From Rhodococcus pyridinivorans (lineage in GTDB: Bacteria > Actinomycetota > Actinomycetes > Mycobacteriales > Mycobacteriaceae): a stretch of 64,000 nt of DNA. The notes under the pieces are model-generated. The model was given only the letters and a program-made list of their open reading frames with translations, was not told the origin of the DNA and did not search any database. Shown here piece by piece: positions 53,112 through 62,474 of this stretch. Both the position numbers and the translations under genes were made by a program. Where the stretch lies: positions 558,001-622,000 of the forward strand of contig NZ_FNRX01000002.1 in NCBI RefSeq assembly GCF_900105195.1, read 5' to 3'. The stretch's first letter is position 1. Each line of letters opens with the position of its first letter.

Positions 53112-53257
53112 GGATCGAATCCATCCTCATGAATACCGTAATGGCCTACGAGTAGACGCTGTTCGATCCCGGGTATGGGCAGCGGCAAGGACACCCCGAG
53201 GTAGCGCAACGGCAGCTGGAGGGTCGCAACGACGGCGTGGGCGATCAAGGTCAGCAT
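53099..53257 (-). CDS. 52-residue protein between fdhF-like and fdhD genes
   Basis: A small gene reads [20 protein letters not shown], continues [10 protein letters not shown] and ends GFDPWDE. An AAGG site lies 9 nt before the ATG at 53257, which is 12 nt after the FdhF-type stop. Its end overlaps the fdhD start by 13 nt, so it fills the only gap in this tightly packed operon. The N-terminal 25 residues are amphipathic or mildly hydrophobic. I know no family for it. A role in assembly or membrane attachment of the formate dehydrogenase is a guess. Confidence 0.55.
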   Translation of the reverse strand: MLTLIAHAVVATLQLPLRYLGVSLPLPIPGIEQRLLVGHYGIHEDGFDPWDE

Positions 53258-53269
53258 CGGGGTGTGCCT

Positions 53270-55630
53270 TTAGGTGGGAGTGGGATCGAGTTCACGGCGG
53301 GACATCTCCGGCGCGTCCTCGGATCTCGCGTGGGGGTCGAGGCGGATGGTGATCGCCTTGGAGACCGGGGTGTTGGATTTGCGGGCCACATGGTCCAACG
53401 GCACGAGGGGATTGGTTTCGGGATAGTAGGCGGCGACATTGCCGACCGGAGTGGGGTAGGGAACGAGTCGGAAGTTCTCGGCCCGGCGCTGTTCGACGGT
53501 GCCGTCGGGGCGCGTCCATTCGGAGATCAGATCCACCCGCTGGCCCGGGATGAATCCGAGGGTGTCGATGTCGTGGGTGTTGATGAACAACACGCGTCGG
53601 CCGGCGGTGATGCCGCGGTAGCGGTCGTCGAGGCCGTAGATGGTGGTGTTGTATTGATCGTGGCTGCGCAGGGTCTGCAGGATCACCCGACCGTCGGGTA
53701 CCGGCAGCCAGTGCAGGTCGTTGACGACGAAGGTGGCCTTGCCGGTGGCGGTGGTGAAGCGGCGCTCGTCCCGCGGCGGGTGGGGCAGGACGAACCCGTC
53801 CGGTTGCCGGACGCGGGTGTTGAAGTCCTCGAAGCCGGGGATCACTCGGGCGATGGCATCGCGGATGCTGTCGTAGTCGTCGGCGAACCGCGCCCACGGC
53901 ACGGGATGGGCGGGACCGAACAGGTGCTGGGCGAGTTCGCACACGATGGCCACCTCGCTGCGCAGATGTGCACTGGTGGGAGGGAGACCACCGCGGGAGA
54001 GGTGCACCACCGACATCGAATCCTCCACCGACACCAGTTGCCGGCGCCCGCCACGGATGTCTTTGTCGGTGCGGCCGAGCGAGGGCAGGATGATCCCGGT
54101 GGCCCCGTGCACAAGATGGCTGCGGTTGAGTTTGGTGGAGACCTGCACCGTCAGGGCGCAGGTGCGCAGCGCGGCGGTGGTGACCTCGGTGTCGGGGGTG
54201 GCGGACAGGAAGTTGCCGCCCATGGCCATGAACACCGACGCGTGTCTGTCGCGCATGGCGCGGATCGCCTCGACCGCGTCGAAACCGTGCGCGCGGGGGC
54301 AGGTGATGCCGAACTCGGTGTCGAGGGCGGTCAGGAACGATTCGGGTACCTTTTCCCAGATGCCCATGGTGCGATCACCCTGGACGTTGGAGTGCCCCCG
54401 GACCGGGCATACCCCGGCCCCACGCTTGCCGATCATCCCGCGCATCAGCAGCAGCGCCACGGCATCTTGGATGGTGGCCACGCCGTGGGTGTGCTGGGTC
54501 AGGCCCATCGCCCAGCAGATGATCGTGCCCTTCGAGGCGATCAGCGCGGCGGCGGTGGCGTCGAGTTGTTCGCGGGTCAGGCCTGTTGCCGTGAGAACCG
54601 TGCCCAGGTCCACCGTCCGGATGTGCGCGGCCCACTGCTCGAATCCGGCGCATTCACTATCGAGGAAGTCGCGGTCGAGGACGGTGCCGGGAGCGCGGTC
54701 CTCCGCCTCGAGCAACAGTTTTGCCAGGCCCTGGAACAATGCTTGATCGCCGCCGAGGCGGATCTGCAGGAACTCGTCGGTGATCTGCGCACCGTCGCCG
54801 ACCACACCGTGGACCTTCTGGGGGTCCTTGAAGCGCAGCAGCCCGGCCTCGGGGAGCGGGTTGACCGCGATGACTTTGGCGCCGTTGGCCTTGGCTTTTT
54901 CCAGCACCGACAGCATGCGCGGATGGTTGGTGCCGGGATTCTGGCCGGCGATGAGGATCAGGTCGGCGTGCTCGAGGTCGGTGACCGATACCGAGCCCTT
55001 GCCGATGCCGATGGTCTCGGACAGGGCGGTGCCGGAGGATTCGTGGCACATGTTCGAACAATCCGGCATGTTGTTGGTGCCGAACGCCCGGATCATCAGC
55101 TGGTAGACGAAGGCCGCTTCGTTGGAGGTACGCCCGGAGGTGTAGAAGATCGCCTCGTCAGGGTTCGGCAGGGCACGTAGATGTTCGGCGATCACCGTAT
55201 ACGCTTCGTCCCATCCGATCGGCTCGTAATGCTCGCTTCCCGGGCGGATGATCATCGGGTGCGTGAGCCGGCCCTGGCGGCCGAGCCAGTAGTCGGTGCG
55301 CTCGAGCAGTTCCGGTACCGAATGGCGCGCAAAGAAGTCCGGGTCGACGGTGCGGGTGGTGGCTTCTTCGGCGACCGCCTTGGCGCCGTTCTCGCAGAAT
55401 TCGGCGAGCTTGCGGTGGCCGGGGGTTTCCGGCCAGGCACAGCCCGGGCAGTCGAAACCGTGCCGTTGATTCAGTTTCGCCAGGGTGCGGGCGGTACGCA
55501 CCGGCCCCATCTGCTCGAGACCGTGCCTCAACGAGACCAACACCGCCGGCACCCCGGCGGCATAGGTCTTCGGAGCAGTGATCTGCACATCGTTCTCGTC
55601 GTAGACGAGCGGGTCGGTAATGTCGGTCAT
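53270..55630 (-). CDS. FdhF/YdeP-family molybdopterin oxidoreductase (putative formate dehydrogenase)
   Basis: A 786-residue molybdopterin enzyme of the FdhF/YdeP group. It has a CPGCAWPE segment near residue 60, MCHESSGTALSETIGIGKGS near 190, and the molybdopterin-binding GQNPGTNHPRMLSVLEKAK. GVCPVRGHSNVQGDRTMG and the C-terminal dinucleotide-binding domain (NTHDIDTLGFIPGQRVDLIS) are also present. It lacks the classical N-terminal four-cysteine iron-sulfur motif of large FdhA subunits. ATG 55630 overlaps the stop of the preceding MBL-like gene. With FdhD beside it and the formaldehyde dehydrogenase upstream, oxidation of formate to CO2 is the likely role; the electron acceptor is unknown. 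Confidence 0.82.
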   Translation of the reverse strand: MTDITDPLVYDENDVQITAPKTYAAGVPAVLVSLRHGLEQMGPVRTARTLAKLNQRHGFDCPGCAWPETPGHRKLAEFCENGAKAVAEEATTRTVDPDFFARHSVPELLERTDYWLGRQGRLTHPMIIRPGSEHYEPIGWDEAYTVIAEHLRALPNPDEAIFYTSGRTSNEAAFVYQLMIRAFGTNNMPDCSNMCHESSGTALSETIGIGKGSVSVTDLEHADLILIAGQNPGTNHPRMLSVLEKAKANGAKVIAVNPLPEAGLLRFKDPQKVHGVVGDGAQITDEFLQIRLGGDQALFQGLAKLLLEAEDRAPGTVLDRDFLDSECAGFEQWAAHIRTVDLGTVLTATGLTREQLDATAAALIASKGTIICWAMGLTQHTHGVATIQDAVALLLMRGMIGKRGAGVCPVRGHSNVQGDRTMGIWEKVPESFLTALDTEFGITCPRAHGFDAVEAIRAMRDRHASVFMAMGGNFLSATPDTEVTTAALRTCALTVQVSTKLNRSHLVHGATGIILPSLGRTDKDIRGGRRQLVSVEDSMSVVHLSRGGLPPTSAHLRSEVAIVCELAQHLFGPAHPVPWARFADDYDSIRDAIARVIPGFEDFNTRVRQPDGFVLPHPPRDERRFTTATGKATFVVNDLHWLPVPDGRVILQTLRSHDQYNTTIYGLDDRYRGITAGRRVLFINTHDIDTLGFIPGQRVDLISEWTRPDGTVEQRRAENFRLVPYPTPVGNVAAYYPETNPLVPLDHVARKSNTPVSKAITIRLDPHARSEDAPEMSRRELDPTPT

Positions 55631-56271
55631 GCGCTGTGTCGCACCCATCGATCGGTCGGCAAGAAGACCTCACCGAACAGGAAACTGTCACCGCGTCCGG
55701 GATAGACGCGAGTGTCGGATGGTAAGTCCGATAAGAGCGCCAACCCCCCATACGGGGTGCGGTGAGGTCCGGACGGCTCAGAGCTGTCTCCAAGCGCGTC
55801 GCCGGTGAACAGGGCCTTCAACCTCGGAAAGTGCAGCGACACAGAGCCCGCAGTGGCAGAGGGGGTGTGCACCACGTGGAGTTCTTCGCCGGCGACAGCG
55901 ATGCGCTGACCGTGCTCGAGTCGCCAGTACCGGGACTCGTCGTGCGTTTCTTCCCACAGGGCGTGATCGGCCGGGTGCAGCAGCACCGGTGCGCACAGCG
56001 CCCACGCCACATCCACCGCAGCCGCGGTATGGGCACGGCCACCTTGGGTGCAGATCACGGCGGTCACGCGGCGATCCCCGATCGCGGCCACGATCGTCTC
56101 CGGGTTACCCGGGGCATCGACGACGACCACATCGTGGTCGTCCCCGAGCACCCAGCAGTTGGCAGGCAATGACGATGCCCGGTTGCTGGTACTCGCGTCA
56201 GCGCTGTGGTTTCTGGAAACGCGGTCGAAACGGAACCATCCGTGTGCCGCGGGGTTTTCTGCAGTGTTCAT
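55627..56271 (-). CDS. MBL-fold paralogue that has lost its zinc ligands
   Basis: A 214-residue metallo-beta-lactamase-fold protein, clearly a paralogue of the next upstream gene (shared segments GDDHDVVVVDA, ALWEETHD, ALFTGDAL). The HxHxDH motif is replaced by QGGRAH (residues 76-81), the later His by Ala139 in HTPSAT, and the C-terminal His by Arg193 in PGRGDS. Only the last His of the motif and Asp158 remain. It therefore should not bind two metals and is probably not a hydrolase. Its stop overlaps the FdhF-type start (ATGA), and it begins 24 nt after the active paralogue's stop. The frame is intact, so a non-catalytic role is plausible. Confidence 0.75.
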   Translation of the reverse strand: MNTAENPAAHGWFRFDRVSRNHSADASTSNRASSLPANCWVLGDDHDVVVVDAPGNPETIVAAIGDRRVTAVICTQGGRAHTAAAVDVAWALCAPVLLHPADHALWEETHDESRYWRLEHGQRIAVAGEELHVVHTPSATAGSVSLHFPRLKALFTGDALGDSSEPSGPHRTPYGGLALLSDLPSDTRVYPGRGDSFLFGEVFLPTDRWVRHSA

Positions 56272-56295
56272 AATTTCTTTCAGGCACCGGCGGCG

Positions 56296-56931
56296 TCAGC
56301 TGCCGCGCTTGATCCACTCCTCGAGATGCGGCGACTCGGTGCCGATCGTGGTCCCGTCCCCGTGCCCGGTGTGCACCTTCGTCTCCGCGGGCAGGACGAA
56401 CAGCTTCTCGCGGATCGACCCGATGATGGTCGGGAAATCCGAGAACGAGCGGCCCGTCGCGCCCGGTCCGCCGGAGAACAGGGTGTCGCCGGTGAACAGC
56501 TCACCCGCTTCCGGCAGGTACAGGCAGGTCGAGCCCGGCGAGTGACCCGGGGTGGCGATCGCCTGGATGTCGGTGCCGGCCACCCGGATCCGCTCGCCGT
56601 CCTCGAGCGTGCCGTGCGCGACACCCGGGTGGGTCATCTCCCACAGCACGTCGTCGGCCGGGTTGAGCAGGATCGGCGCGTCGAGCTTCTCGGACAGCTC
56701 CGGCGCCACGGTGATGTGGTCGTTGTGGGCGTGCGTGCACACGATCGCCACGACCTTCCGTCCACCGACGGCGTCGATGATCGGTTGCGCGGTGTGCGCG
56801 GCGTCGATCACCACGACCTCGGAGTCGTCGCCGACGAGCCAGATGTTGTTGTCGACCTCCCATTCGCCACCGTCGAGCGCGAAGGTGCCCGACGTGACGA
56901 CCCGGTCGACGCGGATCGGCGAGGTGCTCAC
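56296..56931 (-). CDS. MBL-fold hydrolase, probable S-formylmycothiol hydrolase
   Basis: A 211-residue glyoxalase II-like MBL protein with a full set of metal ligands: His67, His69, Asp71 and His72 in THAHNDH, His130 in TPGHSPGS, Asp149 in LFTGDTLF, and His190 in TGHGDG. Its start overlaps the stop of the mycothiol-dependent formaldehyde dehydrogenase gene (ATGA). In related actinobacteria this pairing is conserved, and the MBL protein is thought to hydrolyse S-formylmycothiol to formate and mycothiol. The downstream formate dehydrogenase would then oxidise the formate. The specific substrate is inferred from this context. Confidence 0.83.
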   Translation of the reverse strand: MSTSPIRVDRVVTSGTFALDGGEWEVDNNIWLVGDDSEVVVIDAAHTAQPIIDAVGGRKVVAIVCTHAHNDHITVAPELSEKLDAPILLNPADDVLWEMTHPGVAHGTLEDGERIRVAGTDIQAIATPGHSPGSTCLYLPEAGELFTGDTLFSGGPGATGRSFSDFPTIIGSIREKLFVLPAETKVHTGHGDGTTIGTESPHLEEWIKRGS

Positions 56932-58013
56932 AAGACCACCACCGAACGGAGGACCTCACCGCGGTGCATCGTCTCGAACGCCTTCTCGACGTCGTCGATG
57001 CCGATGCGCTCGGTGACGAACTTCTCGAGCGGCAGGCGCCCCTGCTGGTACAGGTCGACGTAGGTCGGGAAGTCGCGCTCGGGCAGGCAGTCGCCGTACC
57101 ACGAGCTCTTGAGCGAGCCGCCGTGCGAGAAGAAGTCGATGAGCGGCATCTCGAGGGTCATGTCCGGCGTGGGCACGCCGACGAGGACGACGGTGCCGGC
57201 GAGGTCGCGGGCGTAGAAGGCCTGCTTGTACGTCTCCGGGCGGCCCACCGCGTCGATGACGACGTCCGCACCGAAACCGCCCGTCAGCTCCTTGATCGCC
57301 TCGACCGCGTCGACCCCGCTGGAGTTGACGGTGTGGGTCGCGCCGAGGTCGGTGGCCCACTCGAGCTTCTTGTCGTCGCGGTCGACGGCGATGATCGTGA
57401 CGGCGCCCGCCAGGCGCGCACCCATGATCGCGGCGTCGCCGACACCGCCGCAGCCGATGACGGCGACGGACTGGCCGCGGGTGACCCCGCCGGTGTTGAC
57501 GGCGGCACCGAGACCGGCCATGACACCGCAGCCGAGCAGGCCGACGACGGCCGGATCGGCGCTCGGGTCGACCTTGGTGCACTGACCGGCGTGGACGAGG
57601 GTCTTGTCGGCGAACGCGCCGATGCCCAGCGCCGGGGAGAGTTCGGTGCCGTCCTCGAGTGTCATCTTCTGGGTGGCGTTGAAGGTGTCGAAGCAGTACT
57701 GCGGCTGACCGCGCTTGCATGCGCGACACTGGCCGCACACCGCGCGCCAGTTCAGGACGACGAAGTCGCCCACGGCGACCGAGTCGACGCCCTCACCGAC
57801 GGATTCGACGACACCGGCGGCCTCGTGGCCGAGCAGGAACGGGAACTCGTCGTTGATGCCGCCCTCGCGGTAGTGCAGATCGGTGTGGCACACGCCGCAC
57901 GCGGCGATCGCGACGACGACCTCACCGGGTCCGGGATCGGGGATCACGATGGGCACGACCTCGACAGGCGCTCCCTTCGAGCGAGCGACGACTCCGCGGA
58001 CTGTTTGCGACAT
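56928..58013 (-). CDS. mscR: S-(hydroxymethyl)mycothiol dehydrogenase (formaldehyde dehydrogenase)
   Basis: A 361-residue zinc-dependent medium-chain dehydrogenase. Catalytic zinc ligands are Cys42 (CGVCHTD) and His63-Glu64 (GHEAAG), with a third near LLGCGVMAG. Structural zinc cysteines are 93, 96, 99 and 107 ([15 protein letters not shown]). The NAD motif is GCGGVGDAA. It closely follows the MscR/AdhE2 pattern, which oxidises the mycothiol adduct of formaldehyde and can reduce S-nitrosomycothiol. GGAGGA precedes ATG 58013. It heads the operon with MBL hydrolases and formate dehydrogenase. The upstream region carries a 22-bp-period repeat that may bind its regulator. Confidence 0.9.
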   Translation of the reverse strand: MSQTVRGVVARSKGAPVEVVPIVIPDPGPGEVVVAIAACGVCHTDLHYREGGINDEFPFLLGHEAAGVVESVGEGVDSVAVGDFVVLNWRAVCGQCRACKRGQPQYCFDTFNATQKMTLEDGTELSPALGIGAFADKTLVHAGQCTKVDPSADPAVVGLLGCGVMAGLGAAVNTGGVTRGQSVAVIGCGGVGDAAIMGARLAGAVTIIAVDRDDKKLEWATDLGATHTVNSSGVDAVEAIKELTGGFGADVVIDAVGRPETYKQAFYARDLAGTVVLVGVPTPDMTLEMPLIDFFSHGGSLKSSWYGDCLPERDFPTYVDLYQQGRLPLEKFVTERIGIDDVEKAFETMHRGEVLRSVVVL

Positions 58014-58140
58014 GACATTCCTCCGATGATCTGGATAAGCGAATGAGGGTGTGATCGAGCGCTCTCGGGTGGGATAACGACGAAGCAGCGCGACAGGTTC
58101 AGTCAACGATGTAAACAGTACGAGGATCAGCGAGATTAAG

Positions 58141-58180
58141 GACCTGACCGAACGAACAGCTCGACCTGACCGAACGAACA
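58141..58180. promoter_or_regulatory. Two direct 18-bp repeats, 22-bp period, upstream of mscR
   Basis: GACCTGACCGAACGAACA occurs at 58141-58158 and again at 58163-58180. The exact 22-bp spacing is two helical turns, the usual layout for tandem binding of an activator or response regulator on one face of DNA. It lies about 130-170 bp upstream of mscR, after the stop codon of the sensor-kinase gene. Confidence 0.65.
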
Positions 58181-58224
58181 ACTGCGCCACCCGGTGGCCC
58201 AGCGTCTGGTGGCATTCTCGAGTT

Positions 58225-60132
58225 CTATCTCGGCATTCGGCTGCGATGGGCGTGGCGTCCTGCCCCCGATGTGGACAACGGGCGAGGATGGTGAAGGGCA
58301 GCGACAGGAGCCGCGTGGTTCAATCCGGCCAGCAAGGACGCAGGAAGATACACACTTGCCGTGATACCGGTGCCACGCGGGGAATCGAAGGTGGGTCGAA
58401 GTGTCACCTGGATTCGATGTCGGGCCGCGAGCCGGGCCACGACGAACAGTCCCATCTGTCGAGGGGCATGGATCTCGGTAGCGTCGGGCACCGTCATGCG
58501 GGTGTTGATGTCGGGGAGTAGGTGAGGGGGGATTCCGACACCGGCGTCGGCGATTTCGAGCAGAATCCCACCGTCGACGGCGACTGAGAAGGCGAAGGTC
58601 ACAGTGGTGTCGGGTGTGGACGCACGCAGGGCGTTGTCGACGAGCTCGGCGATCAGGTGAACTACGTCGTGTACGGCCGTACCGATCACGACACCGGCGG
58701 GAGCGGTGCCGATCCGGACCCGTTGATAATCTTCTACCTGCGAGACTGCCGCTCGAAGAACGTCATTGAGGGGACACGGATCATGCCGTGTCTGTGATGG
58801 ACTCCCGGCCAGCACCAGCAGGGATTCACCGGTGCGTTTCATGCGGGTGGCCAGATGGTCGAGTGTGAACAAGTGCCCGAGCCGATTCGGGTCTCGCTCC
58901 TCGTGCTCGAGCGCTTCGATCAATGCCAGTTGTTGCTGGATGAGGTCGGTGGTGCGGCGTGCAAGGGTTTCGAGCATGCCGGCGACCTGAGTACGCAGTC
59001 GTGCTTGCTCACCGGCCAAGCGCAGCGCGGTGTGGTTGACGATCTCGACGGCCTGGAGGAGACCACCGATCTCATCGGTGCTGCTGCCGGTGACCGAGGG
59101 CGTGGGCAATGAGGTGGGATCGGTACCGTCTTTGACGTGGGCGATCGCGGCCGGCAATTCGTGGTGGGCGATATGCAGGGCTTGCTCTCGGGCTCGGCGG
59201 GCCTGGCCGACCATCGACTGAGCGACACCCAACGCCAGGAGGATCGCCGCTGCCAGGAGGGAAAGGACGAGCCCGGCATCACGGAGAGAAGCGGCACGTG
59301 CAGTCGCGGTGGCAGTGTCGAGTACGTCGGCGATAGTTTTGGTGGACGCCGTCATCGCGCTGCGGTAGTGCTCGGAACTTCCGACCAGGGAGGTGCGCAG
59401 TTGTTCGATTGTTTCCTGACGCGTATCAAAGGCAGTCGCTAAACCCTGTCGTCGCTGCGCTTCGGCGCGTAGCCATTCAATGTCGGGGGAAACTGTTGTG
59501 GCAGTAAATGATTCCGAGAGTGTGGCCAGCTCGAGGCCTACCGGTATCGTTGCTGCTGCAATACCGGTACGGGGATCGTCGATCAGCATGCCGAATGCGG
59601 TGACCTGGTGTAGCAGCAGCCGTTGGGTGTCCCATACTTGAAGAAGCTCGGAACCGGCGATGAGCGCCGGAGTGTTGTCGATTCGATCGAGCATGGCTCG
59701 GATCACGTGGCGTACCGAGGTCAGGAACGCATCTGCATGTTCGCCTGTGATTTGCGTCGACCACTCATTCCGATCGATCGCTTGCTCGAGCTGCTGACCG
59801 TGCCCCAGTAGCTGGGTGAGTTGGTCAGCCAACCGGGGGTCCAGGTCCGGACGTGCAGCCAATTGTTCGACCTGTTGGTGAGTATGAAGGTGCATTTCGG
59901 CAGGCACTGGCGGCAATCGCAGCATGGACAGTCCGGCATCGATCGCTATCGTGGTGCCGTATTCGACCACGGCCGGGAGAGCGCGGGCTTGCTCGGCGAG
60001 CGCTGAGAGCTGTTCGACCTGATCTATCTGGTCGTTGATACGAACACTGGCGAATCCGGTTGCCGCTAGTACGGGCACGCACACGACCGCCAGTAGTTTG
60101 TATCGGATGCTCCAATTGCGAATCATGAACAT
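58225..60132 (-). CDS. CvnA-like sensor histidine kinase
   Basis: A 635-residue membrane sensor. The first helix is at about 12-30, and a helical extracytoplasmic domain of NIT type lies at about 35-280. The second helix is near 285-307 ([18 protein letters not shown]), followed by HAMP and a dimerisation helix with [20 protein letters not shown]. The ATPase has the N box [11 protein letters not shown]1 [10 protein letters not shown] and G2 [12 protein letters not shown]. This is the pattern of actinobacterial CvnA (conservon) kinases. The roadblock, DUF742 and GTPase partners normally following CvnA are not here. It may instead sense the array of membrane proteins encoded upstream. Confidence 0.82.
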   Translation of the reverse strand: MFMIRNWSIRYKLLAVVCVPVLAATGFASVRINDQIDQVEQLSALAEQARALPAVVEYGTTIAIDAGLSMLRLPPVPAEMHLHTHQQVEQLAARPDLDPRLADQLTQLLGHGQQLEQAIDRNEWSTQITGEHADAFLTSVRHVIRAMLDRIDNTPALIAGSELLQVWDTQRLLLHQVTAFGMLIDDPRTGIAAATIPVGLELATLSESFTATTVSPDIEWLRAEAQRRQGLATAFDTRQETIEQLRTSLVGSSEHYRSAMTASTKTIADVLDTATATARAASLRDAGLVLSLLAAAILLALGVAQSMVGQARRAREQALHIAHHELPAAIAHVKDGTDPTSLPTPSVTGSSTDEIGGLLQAVEIVNHTALRLAGEQARLRTQVAGMLETLARRTTDLIQQQLALIEALEHEERDPNRLGHLFTLDHLATRMKRTGESLLVLAGSPSQTRHDPCPLNDVLRAAVSQVEDYQRVRIGTAPAGVVIGTAVHDVVHLIAELVDNALRASTPDTTVTFAFSVAVDGGILLEIADAGVGIPPHLLPDINTRMTVPDATEIHAPRQMGLFVVARLAARHRIQVTLRPTFDSPRGTGITASVYLPASLLAGLNHAAPVAALHHPRPLSTSGAGRHAHRSRMPR

Positions 60133-60518
60133 TACCCGTGTATTTCTGCTCGTTTCACTGCCGTGCCTGCCGGTCAGGACAGTGCATCGTTGCTGTCATC
60201 GGTCGCTCATCCCGATGCGATCGTCGGCACAGGCCGTATCCGGTAGTGAAGGTAAAAGTGCGGTCCAGTTTGCTGGCCCGGTCATAGAGAATGGGGTCTG
60301 CGATCGACGCTGCGCGTCGAGGCTGACCGGGTGCATTGCTGGATGGTGCGTGCTGGCGATCCGATGACATTGCGACCGAGTCGGATTGGAAGGACAGGAA
60401 TTCAGAAGGCAGGAGGGGTGTGCGCTACTGCTCGGTCCGGTAGAAATCAGCGAAGTATGCGGGGTGGCTTATTGCAGTTTGTGACGTCGTCGGCTCGAGG
60501 AGGTCGATCCTGTCGTAC
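60133..60518. other. Intergenic region before the kinase gene
   Basis: These 386 bp contain no supported gene. A 71-codon minus-strand open frame (60155-60370) has no family resemblance and an irregular composition. A kinase promoter may lie here, which would separate its transcription from the upstream membrane-protein genes. Confidence 0.4.
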
Positions 60519-61043
60519 TCAGTTTCCGACGACCGGTAGCAGTAAGGCGATCCGCAGTTTCGAGTCGATCGTGTTGCTCAAGGCGATGGTTCGGTCGAGT
60601 AGAGGTCCCAGTGTCCGTGCTTTGGCATCGGCTTCGACCAAGGTGTCTGCTATGACCCCTGCGGGCGCAGCGGCGGCGGTGGCCTGATCGGTTGCGGCGC
60701 TTCCGGCGGCGATGATTCCCTGGAGGGGAGCGTCCGCCGAGCGGAGAGCCTCCGACAATCCGCTCAGGTGCTCTGCGAGGGATCCGAGCGTCGCGTCGGC
60801 ACTCACCAGCGAGTCGATGACGCCGAGAACCTGGGGGGTGCTGAGATGGATTGCGTCGTTCGCTGGGGGAAGTTGTGCCGCACCGTGCAAGGCCTGGTCG
60901 GTAGTGTTGTCGACCGTTTGAGCCTGCAGCACGCCGTCTTTGAAGATCTCGTTGGATTCGTTCAGGTCGCGGGTGACAATCAGGATTCCGGTGAGCACTG
61001 CAAGGGTGCATGCTGTAGTGATCGCCCAGGAGAGGCGGAACAT
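60519..61043 (-). CDS. Single-pass membrane protein with helical extracytoplasmic domain (array member 5)
   Basis: A 174-residue protein with one N-terminal membrane helix (FRLSWAITTACTLAVLTGIL) and a long predicted helical part (LGVIDSLVSADATLGSLAEH, LGPLLDRTIALSNTIDSKL), ending LLLPVVGN. No enzyme motif is visible. AAAGGA lies 7 nt before the ATG at 61043. It is the last of five consecutive genes of the same design. They share length, topology and heptad-like Leu/Ala spacing more than exact sequence, so they may be diverged duplicates that form one envelope complex. A role with the neighbouring sensor kinase is possible. Confidence 0.65.
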   Translation of the reverse strand: MFRLSWAITTACTLAVLTGILIVTRDLNESNEIFKDGVLQAQTVDNTTDQALHGAAQLPPANDAIHLSTPQVLGVIDSLVSADATLGSLAEHLSGLSEALRSADAPLQGIIAAGSAATDQATAAAAPAGVIADTLVEADAKARTLGPLLDRTIALSNTIDSKLRIALLLPVVGN

Positions 61044-61091
61044 GTGCACGGTCCTTTCACGCACTGAGCGTTGTCGGTGGCGGTGTGGTCG

Positions 61092-61739
61092 TCAGGGCGC
61101 AGGCGGTGTGGGCACGCCCAGCGGCGGAAGGTTCAGGGCGTTGACCGGAGGTCCGATCACGGCGAGCAGCGGACCGAATACCTGCACATGGCGCGCTTCT
61201 TCCTCGATATTGGACAAGGTCGAGGCAATGGTTCGCGCGCGCGGTCCCAGTTCACCGAGAGCTCCCTGCACGGAGACGAGGTTGGTGTCGATGGCCTCGA
61301 GTTCGGTGGTCACGGAACCGACCGCAGTGGCCAGTCCCGCCACCGTGGGAGCAGCCTGGTCCGCCCGGCCGGTGACGTTCGCGACCAACTCCGGCAATGG
61401 CTTGGCAATCGTCCCGACCTGCCGAGTGGATTCATTGACTGCCAATGCTCCGTCGGGTAACCGGGCGGCGGTGTCCGTGAGTACCTCGAGGTCGTCGGCG
61501 AGGGGGACCAGGGCTTGGATATCGACAGCCAACTGGGCGTGTTTGGGCACAAACACCGATGCCAACTTGTCGAGCTGCCCTGCCGAGACGATCAGCTCCT
61601 GGCTCAGTGCCGCGGGCCGGCCGAGAGGATCTTGCAAGTCGGTCATCGTCGGAAGAAAACCGTTGGTCACGCACAGTGCCACGGCGGGAAGAGCCCCGAC
61701 TCCGAGCACAACCCCGACGAATTGCTTCGCGGTGATCAC
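61092..61739 (-). CDS. Single-pass membrane protein with helical extracytoplasmic domain (array member 4)
   Basis: A 215-residue protein. It has an N-terminal membrane segment (FVGVVLGVGALPAVALCVTN, about 7-26). It is then almost entirely helix-forming (LDKLASVFVPKHAQLAVDIQ, LVSVQGALGELGPRARTIAS) and ends in a Pro-rich tail (NLPPLGVPTPPAP). GTG 61739 overlaps the TGA of the preceding array gene, so translation is coupled. The helical region resembles the long coiled stalk of Mce proteins, but the MCE beta-barrel domain is absent. Function unknown. Confidence 0.65.
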   Translation of the reverse strand: MITAKQFVGVVLGVGALPAVALCVTNGFLPTMTDLQDPLGRPAALSQELIVSAGQLDKLASVFVPKHAQLAVDIQALVPLADDLEVLTDTAARLPDGALAVNESTRQVGTIAKPLPELVANVTGRADQAAPTVAGLATAVGSVTTELEAIDTNLVSVQGALGELGPRARTIASTLSNIEEEARHVQVFGPLLAVIGPPVNALNLPPLGVPTPPAP

Positions 61740-62425
61740 CGTTGTCCTTCCGTAGGTGCTGGTATGAAGGCTCCCGTTTCGGGAACCAATGCGAGCTTGT
61801 TGTAGGTCCGGGTCAGGCCGGAGTTGAGTTCTTCCACGAGGGTGAGAGCGGTGGTCAATTCCTGGTCCACCGCGATGACCGTCGTGTTTGCTTCGGTTGA
61901 GATCGCGTGCAGCGAGGCAGCAGAGTCCTGCAAGGTGGTGGCCACCGATTCCAGTTGTTCGGCGATGTCGGCATCGTTGCGGCCGGCGGCGACGAGGGCT
62001 TGCGCATCGGGCAGCAGAGCGGCCAGATGGGTCACATCCGCGGCAGCCACGGTGTTGAGCTGGGCGAGAATACCGGAGAGCTCTTCGAGCTGCGCACGAG
62101 CGGTGGCGGGGGCAGTCAGGTCGGCGCGCTGGGCAAAGAAGTCGTTGGTGGTTCGGAAGTTGGCCACTGTGGTGCGGGCACTGTTCTGCACTTGGAGACC
62201 CTTGTGGATGGTGGTCAGGACCATGGCGAGCAGCACGATGGCAAGCACCGCGGCGAGCCGTCCGATCCACTCGGTAGCTACTGCGTAGCCACTGGGGCCG
62301 GGAAGTGCAGAGATGGGAAGGTCGTGACGCTTCCAGCGGTCCGTGCGAACGCGGGTGATGCCGGGAATGCGACGTCCTCGGGATCGGCCGATGGGGTCGA
62401 AGGACGAAGAGGGGCCTTGTCTCAT
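61736..62425 (-). CDS. Single-pass membrane protein with helical extracytoplasmic domain (array member 3)
   Basis: A 229-residue protein with a cytoplasmic, basic N-terminal tail of about 50 residues (SRGRRIPGITRVRTDRWKRH). A membrane helix follows (WIGRLAAVLAIVLLAMVLTT), then a helical domain with many Leu/Ala/Thr heptads (LSGILAQLNTVAAADVTHLA, LEELSGILAQLN). ATG 62425 is chosen, since the longer upstream frame is not conserved in character and would overlap the next gene; the ribosome site is weak. Its stop overlaps the GTG of array member 4. No enzymatic motif is seen. Confidence 0.62.
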   Translation of the reverse strand: MRQGPSSSFDPIGRSRGRRIPGITRVRTDRWKRHDLPISALPGPSGYAVATEWIGRLAAVLAIVLLAMVLTTIHKGLQVQNSARTTVANFRTTNDFFAQRADLTAPATARAQLEELSGILAQLNTVAAADVTHLAALLPDAQALVAAGRNDADIAEQLESVATTLQDSAASLHAISTEANTTVIAVDQELTTALTLVEELNSGLTRTYNKLALVPETGAFIPAPTEGQR

Positions 62426-62474
62426 CAAATCGTATCCAGTCGGGGAGAGGGAAAGACGATGTGGTCGGCGATGG

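Noticed and set aside
58225..60132. Complete conservon (cvnABCD) operon
   Set aside because: Only the kinase is present; no roadblock, DUF742 or GTPase gene follows, and the next gene is mscR.
60155..60370. 71-codon minus-strand open frame before the kinase gene
   Set aside because: Irregular composition, no ribosome site and no recognised motif.
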